A stretch of DNA of 64,000 bases from Acidobacteriota bacterium (GCA_016184455.1 JACPCS010000121.1:1-64000), one strand, 5' to 3'. Numbered from the stretch's first letter, positions 49,365 to 58,313 are shown. Notes: generated by a model not told the origin, from the sequence alone. Numbers and translations are program-made.

Positions 49365-49472
49365 ACTAGCCGGTAGCTGGTAGCCGGTAGCCTGTTGCAC
49401 GTTCAGCAATTGCTACCAGCTACGGCCTACCGGCTACCGGCTACCGGCTACCAGCTACCAGCTACCGGCTAG
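49365..49472. repeat. Longest heptamer inverted repeat, TAGCCGG/CTACCGG type
   Basis: Left arm CTAGCCGGTAGCTGGTAGCC and onward to 49391; right arm from 49412 to 49471 made of CTACCAG, CTACCGG and CTACGGC units in 7-nt steps. The outer 26 nt of each arm match with one mismatch. It fills the gap upstream of the secreted protein gene and before the haem c gene at 49600. Confidence 0.9.
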
Positions 49473-49599
49473 CGCGGGCAGTGTAGCGCAACATTCCATT
49501 TGACCAAATCCCCGCCCGGGTCGTATCGTCGCAGCATCCGCGGGAACGTACCCCAACGCGCACAATCCGCGCGTTGGGGACCCCGCTCGGAGGTCGAGC

Positions 49600-51765
49600 A
49601 TGACGAACAGAGCTCTGACTCTGGCATTGCTAGCGGCAGTCATCCTTGGCGCCCTGTGGATCACGTCGCCGGCACCGATCAGCGCCCAGCAGGTTGCGGT
49701 CGCCGTCGATGCTGACGACATCGGTGGTGTGGTCCGGGGCCCGCGCGGACCGGAAGCGGGCGTCTGGGTCATTGCCGAGACGACCAGCCTGCCCACCAAG
49801 TTCAGCCGCATCGTCGTCACCGACGACCAGGGGCGGTATCTCATCCCAGACCTGCCGAAGGCGAACTACAACGTCTGGGTGCGCGGGTACGGCCTGGTCG
49901 ACTCGCCAAAGGTGCAGTCGGCGCCCGGTCGAACATTGAACTTGACTGCAGTTCCGGCGCCCAACCCGCGCGCGGCCGCCGAGTATTACCCGGCTGGCTA
50001 CTGGTACTCGCTCGCGCGCGTGCCCGGGAAGAGTGAATTTCCGGGTACTGGGCCCGAGGGCAACGGCATCTCGCCGAACATGCGATCGCAGGCCGACTGG
50101 ATCCGGATGATGAAATCAGGCGGCTGCACGACGTGCCATCAGCTCGGCACGAAGGGGACGCGTACCCTGCCCGCCGCGCTCGGTAAATTCACGTCGGGGG
50201 CGGCCGCGTGGGAGCGTCGGGTGCAATCCGGACAGGCCGGCAGCCAGATGCTCAACGGCATCGATCAGATGGGACGCCGGCGGGCGCTGGCGATGTTCGG
50301 CGACTGGACGGATCGCATTGCCGCCGGCGAGGTGCCGTCGGCGCCGCCGCGGCCGCAAGGCCTCGAGCGCAACGTCGTCATCACGCAGTGGGACTGGGCC
50401 GATCCGAAGGCGTACCTGCATGACCTGGTGTCGACCGATCGACGCAATCCGCGCATCAACGCCAACGGCCCGGTGTACGGCTCGCTCGAGGCGAGCGCGG
50501 ACTACCTGCCGGTACTCGACCCGCGCAGCCACCGGGCGAGCCAGGTGAAGCTGACCGTCCGCGACCCGAACACACCGCCCGCCTCCTCGCCCAAGATGCC
50601 GCAGCCATCGCCGTACTGGGGCGAAGAGGTGATCTGGACGAGCAAGAACAACGTCCACAACCCGATGATGGACGAGCAGGGACGCGTGTGGATCACGTCG
50701 GCGGTCCGGCCGCCCGCGAACCCGGAGTTCTGCCGCGAGGGATCGAGCCATCCGTCGGCCAAGGCGTTCCCGATCAACAACTCGGGCCGGCATCTCGCCG
50801 TGTGGGACCCGAAGACGCAGAAGCTGACGCACATCAGCACCTGCTTCGGCACGCATCACCTGATGTTCGCCGAAGACGCCAACCGCACGCTCTGGACGAG
50901 CGGAGGCGGACAGGTCGTCGGCTGGCTCAACACGAAGATGTTCGACGAGACGGGCGACGAGGTGAAGTCGCAGGGCTGGACCGCGCTCATCCTCGACACC
51001 AACGGCAACGGCCGGCGTGACGCGTATGTCGAGCCCGATGCGCCGCTCGATCCGACGAAGGACAAGCGCCTTGGCGGCGCATTCTATGGGGTGTCGCCTG
51101 CGCCGGATGGATCCGTCTGGGGCACCGTCCTTGGAATGCCGGGCGCGGTGGTGCGCCTCACCCCCGGTGCGAATCCGCCGGAGACGGCGATCGCCGAAGT
51201 GTTTCAACCGCCGCTCACCGCGGCAGGTGTGCCCCGCGAAGGATACTCGCCGCGCGGCTTCGACATCGATCGCAACGGCGTCGCCTGGCTGGCGCTCGCC
51301 AGCGGGCATCTCGCCAGCTTCGATCGGCGCAAGTGCAAGGAGCCGCTGAACGGACCGAAAGCCACCGGGCAGCACTGCGCCGAAGGATGGACCCTCTATG
51401 CGGAGCCGCTCCCGCAGTTCCAGGGCGCAACGGATTCCGGCAGCGTCGAGGCGAGCTATTTCACCTGGGTCGATCAGTTCGACACGCTGGGCCTGGGCCG
51501 CAACGTCCCAATCAACACCGGCAACGCGGCGGAAGGGCTGCTGGTGCTGAAGGACGGCAAGTGGGTGGTGCTGCGCGTGCCCTACCCGACCGGTTTCTAC
51601 ACGAAGTGGCTCGACGGCCGCATCGACGACCCGAACGCCGGGTGGAAGGGACGCGGGCTCTGGACGACGATCAGCACGCGCACGCCGTTCCACATGGAGA
51701 CCGGGCCGGGGACGACCAGCAAGGTGATCAGGTTCCAGCTGCGCCCCGACCCGCTGGCGAAGTAG
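49600..51765 (+). CDS. Exported haem c protein with carboxypeptidase-regulatory and lyase-like propeller domains
   Basis: 721 residues: signal peptide (1-29), carboxypeptidase-regulatory sandwich (about 39-119, GPEAGVWVIAE and DDQGRYLIPDLPKANY), haem motif CTTCH at 176-180, and a propeller part in which PPETAIAEVFQPP, GVAWLALASGHLASFDR and SYFTWVDQFDTLGLGRNVPI match the paralogues at 4280 and 26696. The tail is RFQLRPDPLAK. This is the full-length reference for spotting the break in the 26696 copy. Role: periplasmic redox-linked propeller protein; catalytic activity not shown. Confidence 0.85.
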   Translation: MTNRALTLALLAAVILGALWITSPAPISAQQVAVAVDADDIGGVVRGPRGPEAGVWVIAETTSLPTKFSRIVVTDDQGRYLIPDLPKANYNVWVRGYGLVDSPKVQSAPGRTLNLTAVPAPNPRAAAEYYPAGYWYSLARVPGKSEFPGTGPEGNGISPNMRSQADWIRMMKSGGCTTCHQLGTKGTRTLPAALGKFTSGAAAWERRVQSGQAGSQMLNGIDQMGRRRALAMFGDWTDRIAAGEVPSAPPRPQGLERNVVITQWDWADPKAYLHDLVSTDRRNPRINANGPVYGSLEASADYLPVLDPRSHRASQVKLTVRDPNTPPASSPKMPQPSPYWGEEVIWTSKNNVHNPMMDEQGRVWITSAVRPPANPEFCREGSSHPSAKAFPINNSGRHLAVWDPKTQKLTHISTCFGTHHLMFAEDANRTLWTSGGGQVVGWLNTKMFDETGDEVKSQGWTALILDTNGNGRRDAYVEPDAPLDPTKDKRLGGAFYGVSPAPDGSVWGTVLGMPGAVVRLTPGANPPETAIAEVFQPPLTAAGVPREGYSPRGFDIDRNGVAWLALASGHLASFDRRKCKEPLNGPKATGQHCAEGWTLYAEPLPQFQGATDSGSVEASYFTWVDQFDTLGLGRNVPINTGNAAEGLLVLKDGKWVVLRVPYPTGFYTKWLDGRIDDPNAGWKGRGLWTTISTRTPFHMETGPGTTSKVIRFQLRPDPLAK

Positions 51766-51770
51766 AACGA

Positions 51771-51792
51771 CGCCGGGGCTAAAGCCCCGGCG
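51771..51792. terminator. CGCCGGGGCT/AGCCCCGGCG hairpin
   Basis: A perfect 10-bp stem around AA lies just after the stop of the plus-strand gene. The stop codon of the convergent minus-strand gene (51781-51779) is inside it. Likely bidirectional. Confidence 0.7.
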
Positions 51793-53464
51793 CTCCCTCA
51801 ATCTTCACCATCTTGGCCGGCGGTCTGTAGACCGGAATCCAGACCGTCGGCCGTTCCGCATTCTCATCCACCGTCAGATCGCGAATCTCGTAGGGCTCGG
51901 GCATGACGAACTCCGTCGAGCGCCCGCTGCGCGCGTCGAGCCGGTAGATGCGGCTGCTGTTGAAGTCGTTCGTCCAGACAATCTGATGCCTGTCGTCGAC
52001 CGCCAGGCTGTACGGGGACGGGAACGGCGGCGTGTACGCGGCGTGCCCCGGGATGAGCGGGAACTCCTTCACTTCGCGCGTGTCGGGATCGAACATCGCC
52101 ACACGGCCCGCCCAGTAGAGCGTCATCCACGCGCGCCCGCGCGCGTCGATCTCGCCGCGGCGCGGACCGGAGCCCGGCGTCGGCGTCGGATAGGTCTCCC
52201 AGCGTTCCGTCGCCGGATCGAAGAGGCCGACCTTCCCGAGCCGCCACAGATTCATGATCGACCGGCCCTTCGCGTCGGTCTCCATATCGTAGGTGTCGTC
52301 ATCGGTGCCCTCGGGCACTGTGTAGTGCGCCACCTGGCCGGTCTTCAGGTCGAGCGCGTGCAGCCCCTTGTCGAGGAACCACACGCGGCCGCGCGGATCG
52401 ATGCCGAACATGTTGCTGCCCGACGACCACGGCGTGAACTCGCCGGAGCGCGGGTTGAACCGCACCGTGCCGCCGCCCATGCCGATCACGACGTTGCCGT
52501 CGGGATCCCAGGCGATGTCGTGCGCGCCGCCGCCGGGATTGCCGGCGCGGAGCTGCGCCGCCGCGATCGGCCCGCCCTCTTCGCGTCCCATGCCAGACAA
52601 CAGGCTGTACGGGAACTCCTTCACCTCACCGGTCGTACGATCGAGCCGCCCGAGCGTGAACGTGAAGTGATCCGTGTAGTACGCGTACGAGCTCTTCGAA
52701 TCGAGCAGGATGTCGTGCGGCCACGCGAACCGGCGATCGCCGCGCAGGATGGTCAGGTCGCGGTGCCCCGCACGCGGTATGCCGTACTCCGTCACCACGA
52801 GCGCCGCCACTGCATCGCCGGTCGGCCGCGCCCGCAGGGTGAACGGAAGCGGCCCGGTCGCCCCCGGACCGCGGATCGACGCGAGATACTCCGCGAGCGG
52901 CTCGACGTACTGCTTCTGGCCGAACGCCCGCGTGCCCGGCGTCTCGCGTGAGACGGCGCGCTCGCCCGCCATGCGGCGGATGATCTGCATCCACTGCTCT
53001 TTCGTCCGGCCCGTCCGCAGCGCGAACTGCAGCGAGTGGCAGTTGTCGCACTGGATGACCAGATGCTTCTGCTCGTCGGTGCCGGGGAGCGCCGCCACGA
53101 TCTCCGCTGCGGTAGCGTCCTCCAGGGTCGGCTGCCGCGGGCGCAGCGTGAAGTCGACGCGTGTCGTCTTGCCCGCCGTCAGCGTGGCCGTCTGTGTGGC
53201 GCGGTCGAAGTCGGGCAGCTCGATCGATACGGTGTGACTGCCGGGCGTGAGCGCCGACCAGCCGGGCACGGCGTATTCGCCCCGGCTGTTCGTGTAGACG
53301 TTCACGGTGATGGTGCCGTTCTCACGATGCGCCCGGACAGGGATGCCCGCGAGCGCCTGGCCGGACGACGAGACCACCTTGCCCGCCAGGAGCGACTCGC
53401 CGGCGGCGAGCGGCGCGAGCTGCAGGCCGATCGCCGCGACGAGAACGAGGAGGATGACCCGCAT
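51779..53464 (-). CDS. Exported haem c protein with lyase-like propeller
   Basis: 561 residues: signal peptide (RVILLVLVAAIGLQLAPLAA), carboxypeptidase-regulatory domain (about 26-107, GKVVSSSGQALAGIPVRAH), and a cytochrome-like part with CDNCH at 139-143 in LVIQCDNCHSLQ. A Vgb-type propeller follows (HDIAWDPDGNVVIGMGGG, GSNMFGIDPRGRVWFLDKG, RGEIDARGRAWMTLYWAGRVAMFDPD). It differs in detail from the 700-residue paralogues but has the same domain order. It is convergent with the 49600 gene. Its upstream neighbour is the MBL gene at 53507, 42 nt away on the same strand. Confidence 0.83.
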   Translation of the reverse strand: MRVILLVLVAAIGLQLAPLAAGESLLAGKVVSSSGQALAGIPVRAHRENGTITVNVYTNSRGEYAVPGWSALTPGSHTVSIELPDFDRATQTATLTAGKTTRVDFTLRPRQPTLEDATAAEIVAALPGTDEQKHLVIQCDNCHSLQFALRTGRTKEQWMQIIRRMAGERAVSRETPGTRAFGQKQYVEPLAEYLASIRGPGATGPLPFTLRARPTGDAVAALVVTEYGIPRAGHRDLTILRGDRRFAWPHDILLDSKSSYAYYTDHFTFTLGRLDRTTGEVKEFPYSLLSGMGREEGGPIAAAQLRAGNPGGGAHDIAWDPDGNVVIGMGGGTVRFNPRSGEFTPWSSGSNMFGIDPRGRVWFLDKGLHALDLKTGQVAHYTVPEGTDDDTYDMETDAKGRSIMNLWRLGKVGLFDPATERWETYPTPTPGSGPRRGEIDARGRAWMTLYWAGRVAMFDPDTREVKEFPLIPGHAAYTPPFPSPYSLAVDDRHQIVWTNDFNSSRIYRLDARSGRSTEFVMPEPYEIRDLTVDENAERPTVWIPVYRPPAKMVKIEGAPGL

Positions 53465-53478
53465 CTGAGACCTCCTTG

Positions 53479-53502
53479 CCGGTGCGGCTAAAGCCGGACC
53501 GG
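53479..53502. terminator. CCGGT-CGGCT/AGCCG-ACCGG hairpin
   Basis: Two 5-bp stem blocks separated by a G/G mismatch fold around AA, between the stop of the MBL gene (53507) and the start of the next minus-strand gene (53464). Same GGCTAAAGCC core as at 51771. Confidence 0.5.
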
Positions 53503-53506
53503 AACG

Positions 53507-55021
53507 CTATTGCGTCTTCGTGACAAACCCCTGGAACTGCGCCATCGGCGCGGGGGGGCCGTGGATCCCGACGATGGTCGCGACGTCGAGCCGCAGCCGC
53601 CGCAGATTCTGCTGGAACGTCCGGTTGCTGGCGTTCGGCGCCGCAGCCGCCGGGTTATAGAGATCCGCCTGCACGACGATCTTCTCGCGCGGGATGTACG
53701 CGATGAGCATCCCGACCGCGTGCGCGAGCCCCTGGATGCTGTGCAGCTCCACGGTGCGCGACCCGTCGGTCAACGCGTACTTCTCGCGCACGGTCTCGAA
53801 GATGTAGCCCTCCGACCACTCCTCGGGCGGGTGCAGCGCGAACCGATCCGGCTGCAGCACCCACGGCCTGGCGCGGAGCACTTCCTGGTAATACGGCTTG
53901 TTGCCTTCGTGCGTGATCACGGTCGCGCCCTCGTGGACGTAGGTCCGGATGCCGCCCAGGTGATCCCAGTGGTGATGCGTGTTCACCACGTAGCGAATCG
54001 GCTTGTTCGGCATCAGCGTGTAGACCTGCTCGATGACCGCGAGCGATCGCTCCTCGTTGAGCGGCGCCTCGATGACGGCGACGTGGTCGGTGAATTCCAC
54101 CGCCACGCTGTTGTGGCTGCCCCCCGCCAGCAGATACAGCCCCTCGCCGAGCTTCTGCGTCTCGACGCGCACCGGCTGCGGCTTCGCCGTCCGGACCGCA
54201 TCGGGCGCGGTCACGGCCGCGTTCGGCACGTTGAGCCGCACGTCGCTGATCGTCTCGAGCCCGAACGCGTGGTCGCCGCCGCTCACGTTCGGCAGGCTGC
54301 CGCCGTCGTCGTAGTCCTGGTGCTGGTGGAAGCGCGGCACCTGCACGCCGTTGACGTTGTGGTAGTTGGTGTAGACGTTCTCGTAATAGAGGTCGCCGAC
54401 CACCGGGTTGGGGATCCAGGTCTGCACACGCTGGACCATGTTCTGCGCGTTGATGGTGCCGTTGATGCGGTACTTGCCGAGCGCGACGAATGAGACCACC
54501 GTGACGCGCTGGTCGTACTCGCGCCTGGTCGCCATGGTTGGATTGGCCCCGGGCGCCATCGCGCCTTTCAGGAACCCGTACGGCGTGGTGAGGACCTCGA
54601 TCTGCCGAAGCTCTGCCGCGTCGGGCTGCGCGACCGGCTGCCCCTGCGCGTTGAGCGTCCAGGCGACATTCCCGCTGACGAAGTTGACTACCTTCTGCGG
54701 GGTCAGGAACGGAAACCCTGCACCGCCGCCGCGCGGCGGGTTGTTCCCCTGCGCGCGCACGTACTCTTCACGTGACGACATCGTGTCGAAGTCGATCGTC
54801 CGCGTGTAGCTCGTCAGATCGACGCGCGGCCAGTCCTGATCCGGCGCGACGTTCTGCCCCACCATCCCCTGCCAGCCGGTGCCGGTGTACTGGATGGACC
54901 GCATGTTCTCGACACCCATCGCCTTGGCCGCCGCCTGCAGGGCACTGCGCGCGTCCTGGGCCGGGGCCGACGCTGCCGTCAGCGCCGCGAGGCTCAATGA
55001 CAGCCACAGTCGTGTTGCCAT
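53507..55021 (-). CDS. Exported protein with C-terminal MBL-fold domain
   Basis: 504 residues from ATG 55021, with GGAGGGAGTT upstream; the longer track ORF has no ribosome site. A signal peptide (TRLWLSLSLAALTAASAPAQ) is followed by about 270 residues of unrecognised, outer-membrane-lipoprotein-carrier-like beta sequence. The MBL domain starts near residue 290, with VVNTHHHWDHLGGIRTY, GLAHAVGMLIAYIP and VQADLYNP. The zinc motif HHHWDH is complete. Such two-part proteins are common in Acidobacteriota; the N-terminal part may bind a lipid-like substrate (inference). Confidence 0.82.
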   Translation of the reverse strand: MATRLWLSLSLAALTAASAPAQDARSALQAAAKAMGVENMRSIQYTGTGWQGMVGQNVAPDQDWPRVDLTSYTRTIDFDTMSSREEYVRAQGNNPPRGGGAGFPFLTPQKVVNFVSGNVAWTLNAQGQPVAQPDAAELRQIEVLTTPYGFLKGAMAPGANPTMATRREYDQRVTVVSFVALGKYRINGTINAQNMVQRVQTWIPNPVVGDLYYENVYTNYHNVNGVQVPRFHQHQDYDDGGSLPNVSGGDHAFGLETISDVRLNVPNAAVTAPDAVRTAKPQPVRVETQKLGEGLYLLAGGSHNSVAVEFTDHVAVIEAPLNEERSLAVIEQVYTLMPNKPIRYVVNTHHHWDHLGGIRTYVHEGATVITHEGNKPYYQEVLRARPWVLQPDRFALHPPEEWSEGYIFETVREKYALTDGSRTVELHSIQGLAHAVGMLIAYIPREKIVVQADLYNPAAAAPNASNRTFQQNLRRLRLDVATIVGIHGPPAPMAQFQGFVTKTQ

Positions 55022-55185
55022 AACTCCCTCCGTGTTGTGCTGATGATCCGGGGCCGGCGAGCGGCCAGATGCCGGCCCATTATGGGTCAAAACCGGGTGA
55101 GCTGAGCGGCGGACACGGGCTCGAAGCCCGGCCTTTAGGGTTTTCTCGGCAGGATAGGCACGCCGTGTGCTCTGTGCACGCGTGA

Positions 55186-55560
55186 ATGCCGGTCGAAGGC
55201 CCCAAAGCGTCGGAGAACCACTCACCGGTCCTGCTGATCGAAGTCGAGTCGTACACGCGGCTCCAACACGAAGTCGCGCTCCGTGAGGCTGGCTACCACG
55301 TCCGCGTGCTCTCCGCGTGCCCGGGCCCGGTCGACCTGGCTTACGCGAGGCTCGTGGTGGCGGACGCGTCGACGTTCGAGATGCTCCACAGCCATCCGAG
55401 CGGCCGGCTCCCCCCGGTCGTGGTGCTCTCCGATGATGAGCGCGCGGGCGTCACCGCGTGTCTGCAGGGGGCGGCCGCATGGGCACCCGCTCACGGCCAG
55501 CCGGCGTACCTCGTGGACACGGTCGGCGGCGTCCTTCACGCGGGCCATTCGCGGAGATAG
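55186..55560 (+). CDS. Receiver-like protein lacking the phosphoacceptor pattern
   Basis: 124 residues beginning MPVEGPKASENHSPVLLIEV. The order of strands and helices (VLLIEVESYTRLQHEVALREAGYHVRVL, LVVADASTF, PPVVVLSDDERAG, HGQPAYLVDTVGGVLH) imitates a response-regulator receiver domain. The acidic pocket after strand 1 and the phosphoacceptor after strand 3 are not in place (VVADASTF). It may be a degenerate receiver or a pseudo-receiver. No kinase is nearby. It precedes the promoter at 55603 and a poorly coding stretch. Confidence 0.45.
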   Translation: MPVEGPKASENHSPVLLIEVESYTRLQHEVALREAGYHVRVLSACPGPVDLAYARLVVADASTFEMLHSHPSGRLPPVVVLSDDERAGVTACLQGAAAWAPAHGQPAYLVDTVGGVLHAGHSRR

Positions 55561-55602
55561 TGGCAGCCGCGAATGGCTGGGGAGAAGGGATAACGCCATC
55601 TG

Positions 55603-55631
55603 TTGACAGGCGTCACATTCGCGCCTACGAT
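55603..55631 (+). promoter_or_regulatory. Strong sigma70-type promoter
   Basis: TTGACA at 55603-55608 and TACGAT at 55626-55631 are separated by exactly 17 nt. Transcription would start near 55638. The only candidate product is the small ORF at 55658 or a non-coding RNA. Confidence 0.65.
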
Positions 55632-55657
55632 TCCCGACCTACCTCAGCCGTAGAAAC

Positions 55658-55852
55658 ATGTCTGACTGGGTGTCGTGTGTGAATTGTGGCAGGAGTGGCC
55701 TTGTGCGCCAGGAACACTGTTCTGAGGAAGGAAAAGCCGTACAAAGGCGACGCACGCCGAAGGCGGCCGGCAGCCTGCTGGTCGAAGACGCTTGCGCGTC
55801 TCCCGTTCCAAACACGCTTCACTTCTCGGTCAACAAGCCGCGTCGCGCCTGA
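55658..55852 (+). CDS. Possible small CxxC protein
   Basis: 64 residues, MSDWVSCVNCGRSGLVRQEHC and onward, with CVNC plus a later Cys that could form a small zinc site. It starts about 20 nt after the predicted transcript start at 55638 but has no Shine-Dalgarno sequence, and its second half (RRRTPKAAGSLLVEDACASP) does not look conserved. It is listed only because of the strong promoter directly upstream. Confidence 0.3.
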   Translation: MSDWVSCVNCGRSGLVRQEHCSEEGKAVQRRRTPKAAGSLLVEDACASPVPNTLHFSVNKPRRA

Positions 55853-56257
55853 GACCCGCGTTCATGCTTGCGCACGATCGCCGGCCACTCACGCTTCGCA
55901 CCTTACTGAACGAGAAACGTCGCGTGCTCTTCCTCGGAACGGGCGCATCGATGTCTGCGATCATGCGGTGTCTCTTCTTTCGAAGAACCACCCCACATCG
56001 CCGACGCCTCCGCGTCACATTCCGGACCCGCGAAGCTCGCTCGTCACCTTACGGCGTGCGCAGCGTCGGAGAATCTAGAGAGTCCTGACGACGTTGTCAA
56101 GCAGAATGTGACGCGCCAACAAAAAAGATTTTCAGAACCGTGCACGCGACGCTGGTCAGTTCCCCTAATCGACGTCTGAGCGATGCGGGGTTCGCGCTCC
56201 CTTCACCGTCGCGTGATGCACAGGCGCTCGGCCAACCGTGCGAGAATCGGCGCTGCC

Positions 56258-56641
56258 ATGAGGCTCTTTCCTGCAGCTGACCACCCCTCTGCCCCCGTCG
56301 ACACGAAGCACTTCACGGGTGCCGCCACCATGGCGCGCCTCGATGGCGTGGCCGAACAGCCGCCCGTCAACGTCTATCGCGTCACCTTTCAGCCGTCGGC
56401 GCGGACGGCCTGGCACGCGCACACGGGCGTGCAGGTGCTGCTCGTCATCGAAGGACGCTGTCGCATCCAGAAGGCGGGTGAACCGATCCAGGAAGTTGCG
56501 GCGGGCGGCGCTGTCCGCATCGAGCCCGGCGAACGCCACTGGCACGGCGCGACGCCCGACGGGCCGATGACCCATCTGGCGCTGAACATCGACACGACGA
56601 CGGAGTGGTTCGAAAAGGTCAGCGAAGCGGAGAACGGGTGA
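56258..56641 (+). CDS. Cupin domain protein
   Basis: 127 residues from ATG 56258; the track start at 56183 adds a basic leader with no ribosome site. The two cupin motifs are visible as RTAWHAHTGVQVLLVIEGRCRIQ (metal-site His-His and the later Gln/Glu positions) and GERHWHGATPDGPMTHLAL. These fold as a small beta-barrel that usually binds Fe or Mn and may act on small organic substrates. The 3' end overlaps the tail of the convergent YfhO-like gene by 23 nt. Confidence 0.82.
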   Translation: MRLFPAADHPSAPVDTKHFTGAATMARLDGVAEQPPVNVYRVTFQPSARTAWHAHTGVQVLLVIEGRCRIQKAGEPIQEVAAGGAVRIEPGERHWHGATPDGPMTHLALNIDTTTEWFEKVSEAENG

Positions 56642-58313
56642 GCAGTCGACGGGAGAGCGCGGTTGCGCCAGCCACGAGCAGCGCCGCAAGCGCCAGTGCC
56701 ACACCAGCGATGAACCACGTGCTCTGGTAGACGAGCACGAGTCGAGTCGATCCGGCTGGAACGCGTACGGCGAGCAATCCCTCATGCGCCATCACCTCAC
56801 CGCGTCCCGACGCCGCGCGCCACAATGGATCGTGATTCTGATTCACGACGAGCACGTTCGGGCCGTCGGAGGCGACGTCGAACACGAGCCGGTTCGGCGT
56901 CCACTCCACCAGCGAGACCGTGCCACGCTCGAGGAGGAGCTGCTCACCGCGGTAGTGCGGCTCGTTGATGCCAACAGCCGACGTGTCGGGGTCGAGCGGC
57001 TCGTAACAATTGAGCGCACCCATGTTGGCTCGAGCGAGGGCATACATCGTTTTGTTCGACTCGTCGCGGAACTGGACGAAGGTCTGCGCCCGCGGGCGGT
57101 CGACGACGGGCCGCTCGTGGGCATAGCCCAGGTTGAACGTGCCGACGACCCCCGCGTCGATCGCGGCGGTCACAAGCAGCGCCGCGAGCGTGCCACGGCC
57201 CAGCATCGGGGCGAGCGCGTCGACGCCCCGCCCGGCGAGCATCCCGAACGCGAGCACCGTCGTGAGGAGGAAGCGCGACGGCACGTGCTGTGAGTCGATG
57301 ATCGGCAGCCGATGCAGCAAGGCCCACGGTGAGTAGCTCCCTCCCAGCGTGTGCCCGAAGGCAAGCATCAGTGCCACCGCGGCGACGAGCACCCACGGGA
57401 CGGACGCGCGTCGCTGACGCAGGACGCCGGCGATCGCGATGGCGAGCGCAACGGGGCTGACGTACGCGCCGTACTCGTGAAACCCGTAGGGCCTGGTCCC
57501 GCGGTCGGCATCGAGGTCCTGCGTGCGCGCGAACAAGGCCTCACCCAACAACGACAGATCCATGCGCTCGGCCGACTGCGTGAGCCGCGGCCGGTCCTCC
57601 AGCAGATTCAACATCGGAAGCAGCTTCGGTGCGGCGAGACAGGCCGCCGCCAGCGCGGCAACCGCGAGATGAATCATCGGCAGCGTGGATCGCTCGGTGA
57701 TGCTGCGGTGCAACGCGAGTACTCCGAGCACCACCAGCGTGTGGGGGACCGCATAGATTCCGCCTTCACCTATCGCGACCGCCAGCAGCATGCCCGCAAC
57801 GAACGGACGCCTGACCGTGGTCGCCGCCACGATCCAGGGCATGTACGCGTAGGGGAGCCAGTGCGTGTGGCCCTCCCCGAGGTGGAGATAGAACGACGAG
57901 CACCCCGCAAACACCACCGCAGGCGCCATCGCGGCCAGCCTCGACACACCGTACACGCGGCCGAGCACGAACGCGCCGAGCCAGGCCAGCGCGATGTGCG
58001 CCACGATCTCGATGTGCATCGCCCGCGCAGGACCGAGCCAGAGGTGCAGCAGAAAGAATGGCGACAACCACCGCGACTGGGGGTTGGCGAGCATCGGCAT
58101 GCCGCCGCACTCGAACGGATTCCAGAGAGGAATCTGCCCGTAGCTCCGGACCGTCTCGTACGGCACCCAGTGATAGAGCTGATGCTCGTCCCAGTCGGAG
58201 GCGACGCCGAGCTCACCGAAGTGCTCCAAGAGCGGCCAGCAGAACGCCGCCGCGAACACGATTGACAGCGCTGCTGGCACCAGCAGCCGTATCCAGCCCG
58301 CGTTCGGGAACAT
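56619..58313 (-). CDS. YfhO-like polytopic membrane protein
   Basis: 564 residues from ATG 58313 with at least ten hydrophobic segments. NPFECGGMPMLANPQSRWLSPF is a loop after the second helix, and ESNKTMYALARANMGALNCYEPLDP followed by YRGEQLLLERGTVSLVEW lies in the large C-terminal periplasmic domain. The YfhO/GT-C-like family is linked to lipid-carrier glycosyl transfer (teichoic-acid decoration in Firmicutes). Here it could decorate a cell-surface glycan (inference). The longer track ORF reads into a tRNA remnant and is rejected. A near-identical paralogue is at 59211. Confidence 0.83.
   Translation of the reverse strand: MFPNAGWIRLLVPAALSIVFAAAFCWPLLEHFGELGVASDWDEHQLYHWVPYETVRSYGQIPLWNPFECGGMPMLANPQSRWLSPFFLLHLWLGPARAMHIEIVAHIALAWLGAFVLGRVYGVSRLAAMAPAVVFAGCSSFYLHLGEGHTHWLPYAYMPWIVAATTVRRPFVAGMLLAVAIGEGGIYAVPHTLVVLGVLALHRSITERSTLPMIHLAVAALAAACLAAPKLLPMLNLLEDRPRLTQSAERMDLSLLGEALFARTQDLDADRGTRPYGFHEYGAYVSPVALAIAIAGVLRQRRASVPWVLVAAVALMLAFGHTLGGSYSPWALLHRLPIIDSQHVPSRFLLTTVLAFGMLAGRGVDALAPMLGRGTLAALLVTAAIDAGVVGTFNLGYAHERPVVDRPRAQTFVQFRDESNKTMYALARANMGALNCYEPLDPDTSAVGINEPHYRGEQLLLERGTVSLVEWTPNRLVFDVASDGPNVLVVNQNHDPLWRAASGRGEVMAHEGLLAVRVPAGSTRLVLVYQSTWFIAGVALALAALLVAGATALSRRLLTRSPLR

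Larger units (their letters stand above)
55561..56257. other. Stretch without a convincing gene
   Basis: About 700 bp between the receiver-like ORF and the cupin. Open frames exist but none looks like a protein family, and several read as arginine- and serine-rich shadows. It contains a strong promoter at 55603, a possible small CxxC ORF at 55658 and an AT-rich segment at 56126-56142 (AACAAAAAAGATTTTCA). A non-coding RNA is possible. Confidence 0.5.

Noticed and set aside
49365-49472. CRISPR array
   Set aside because: Units are 7 nt with no spacers; the arms are complementary, and no cas genes are present.
55792-56088. 98-residue frame at 55792-56088
   Set aside because: Arginine-rich product without family resemblance or ribosome site.
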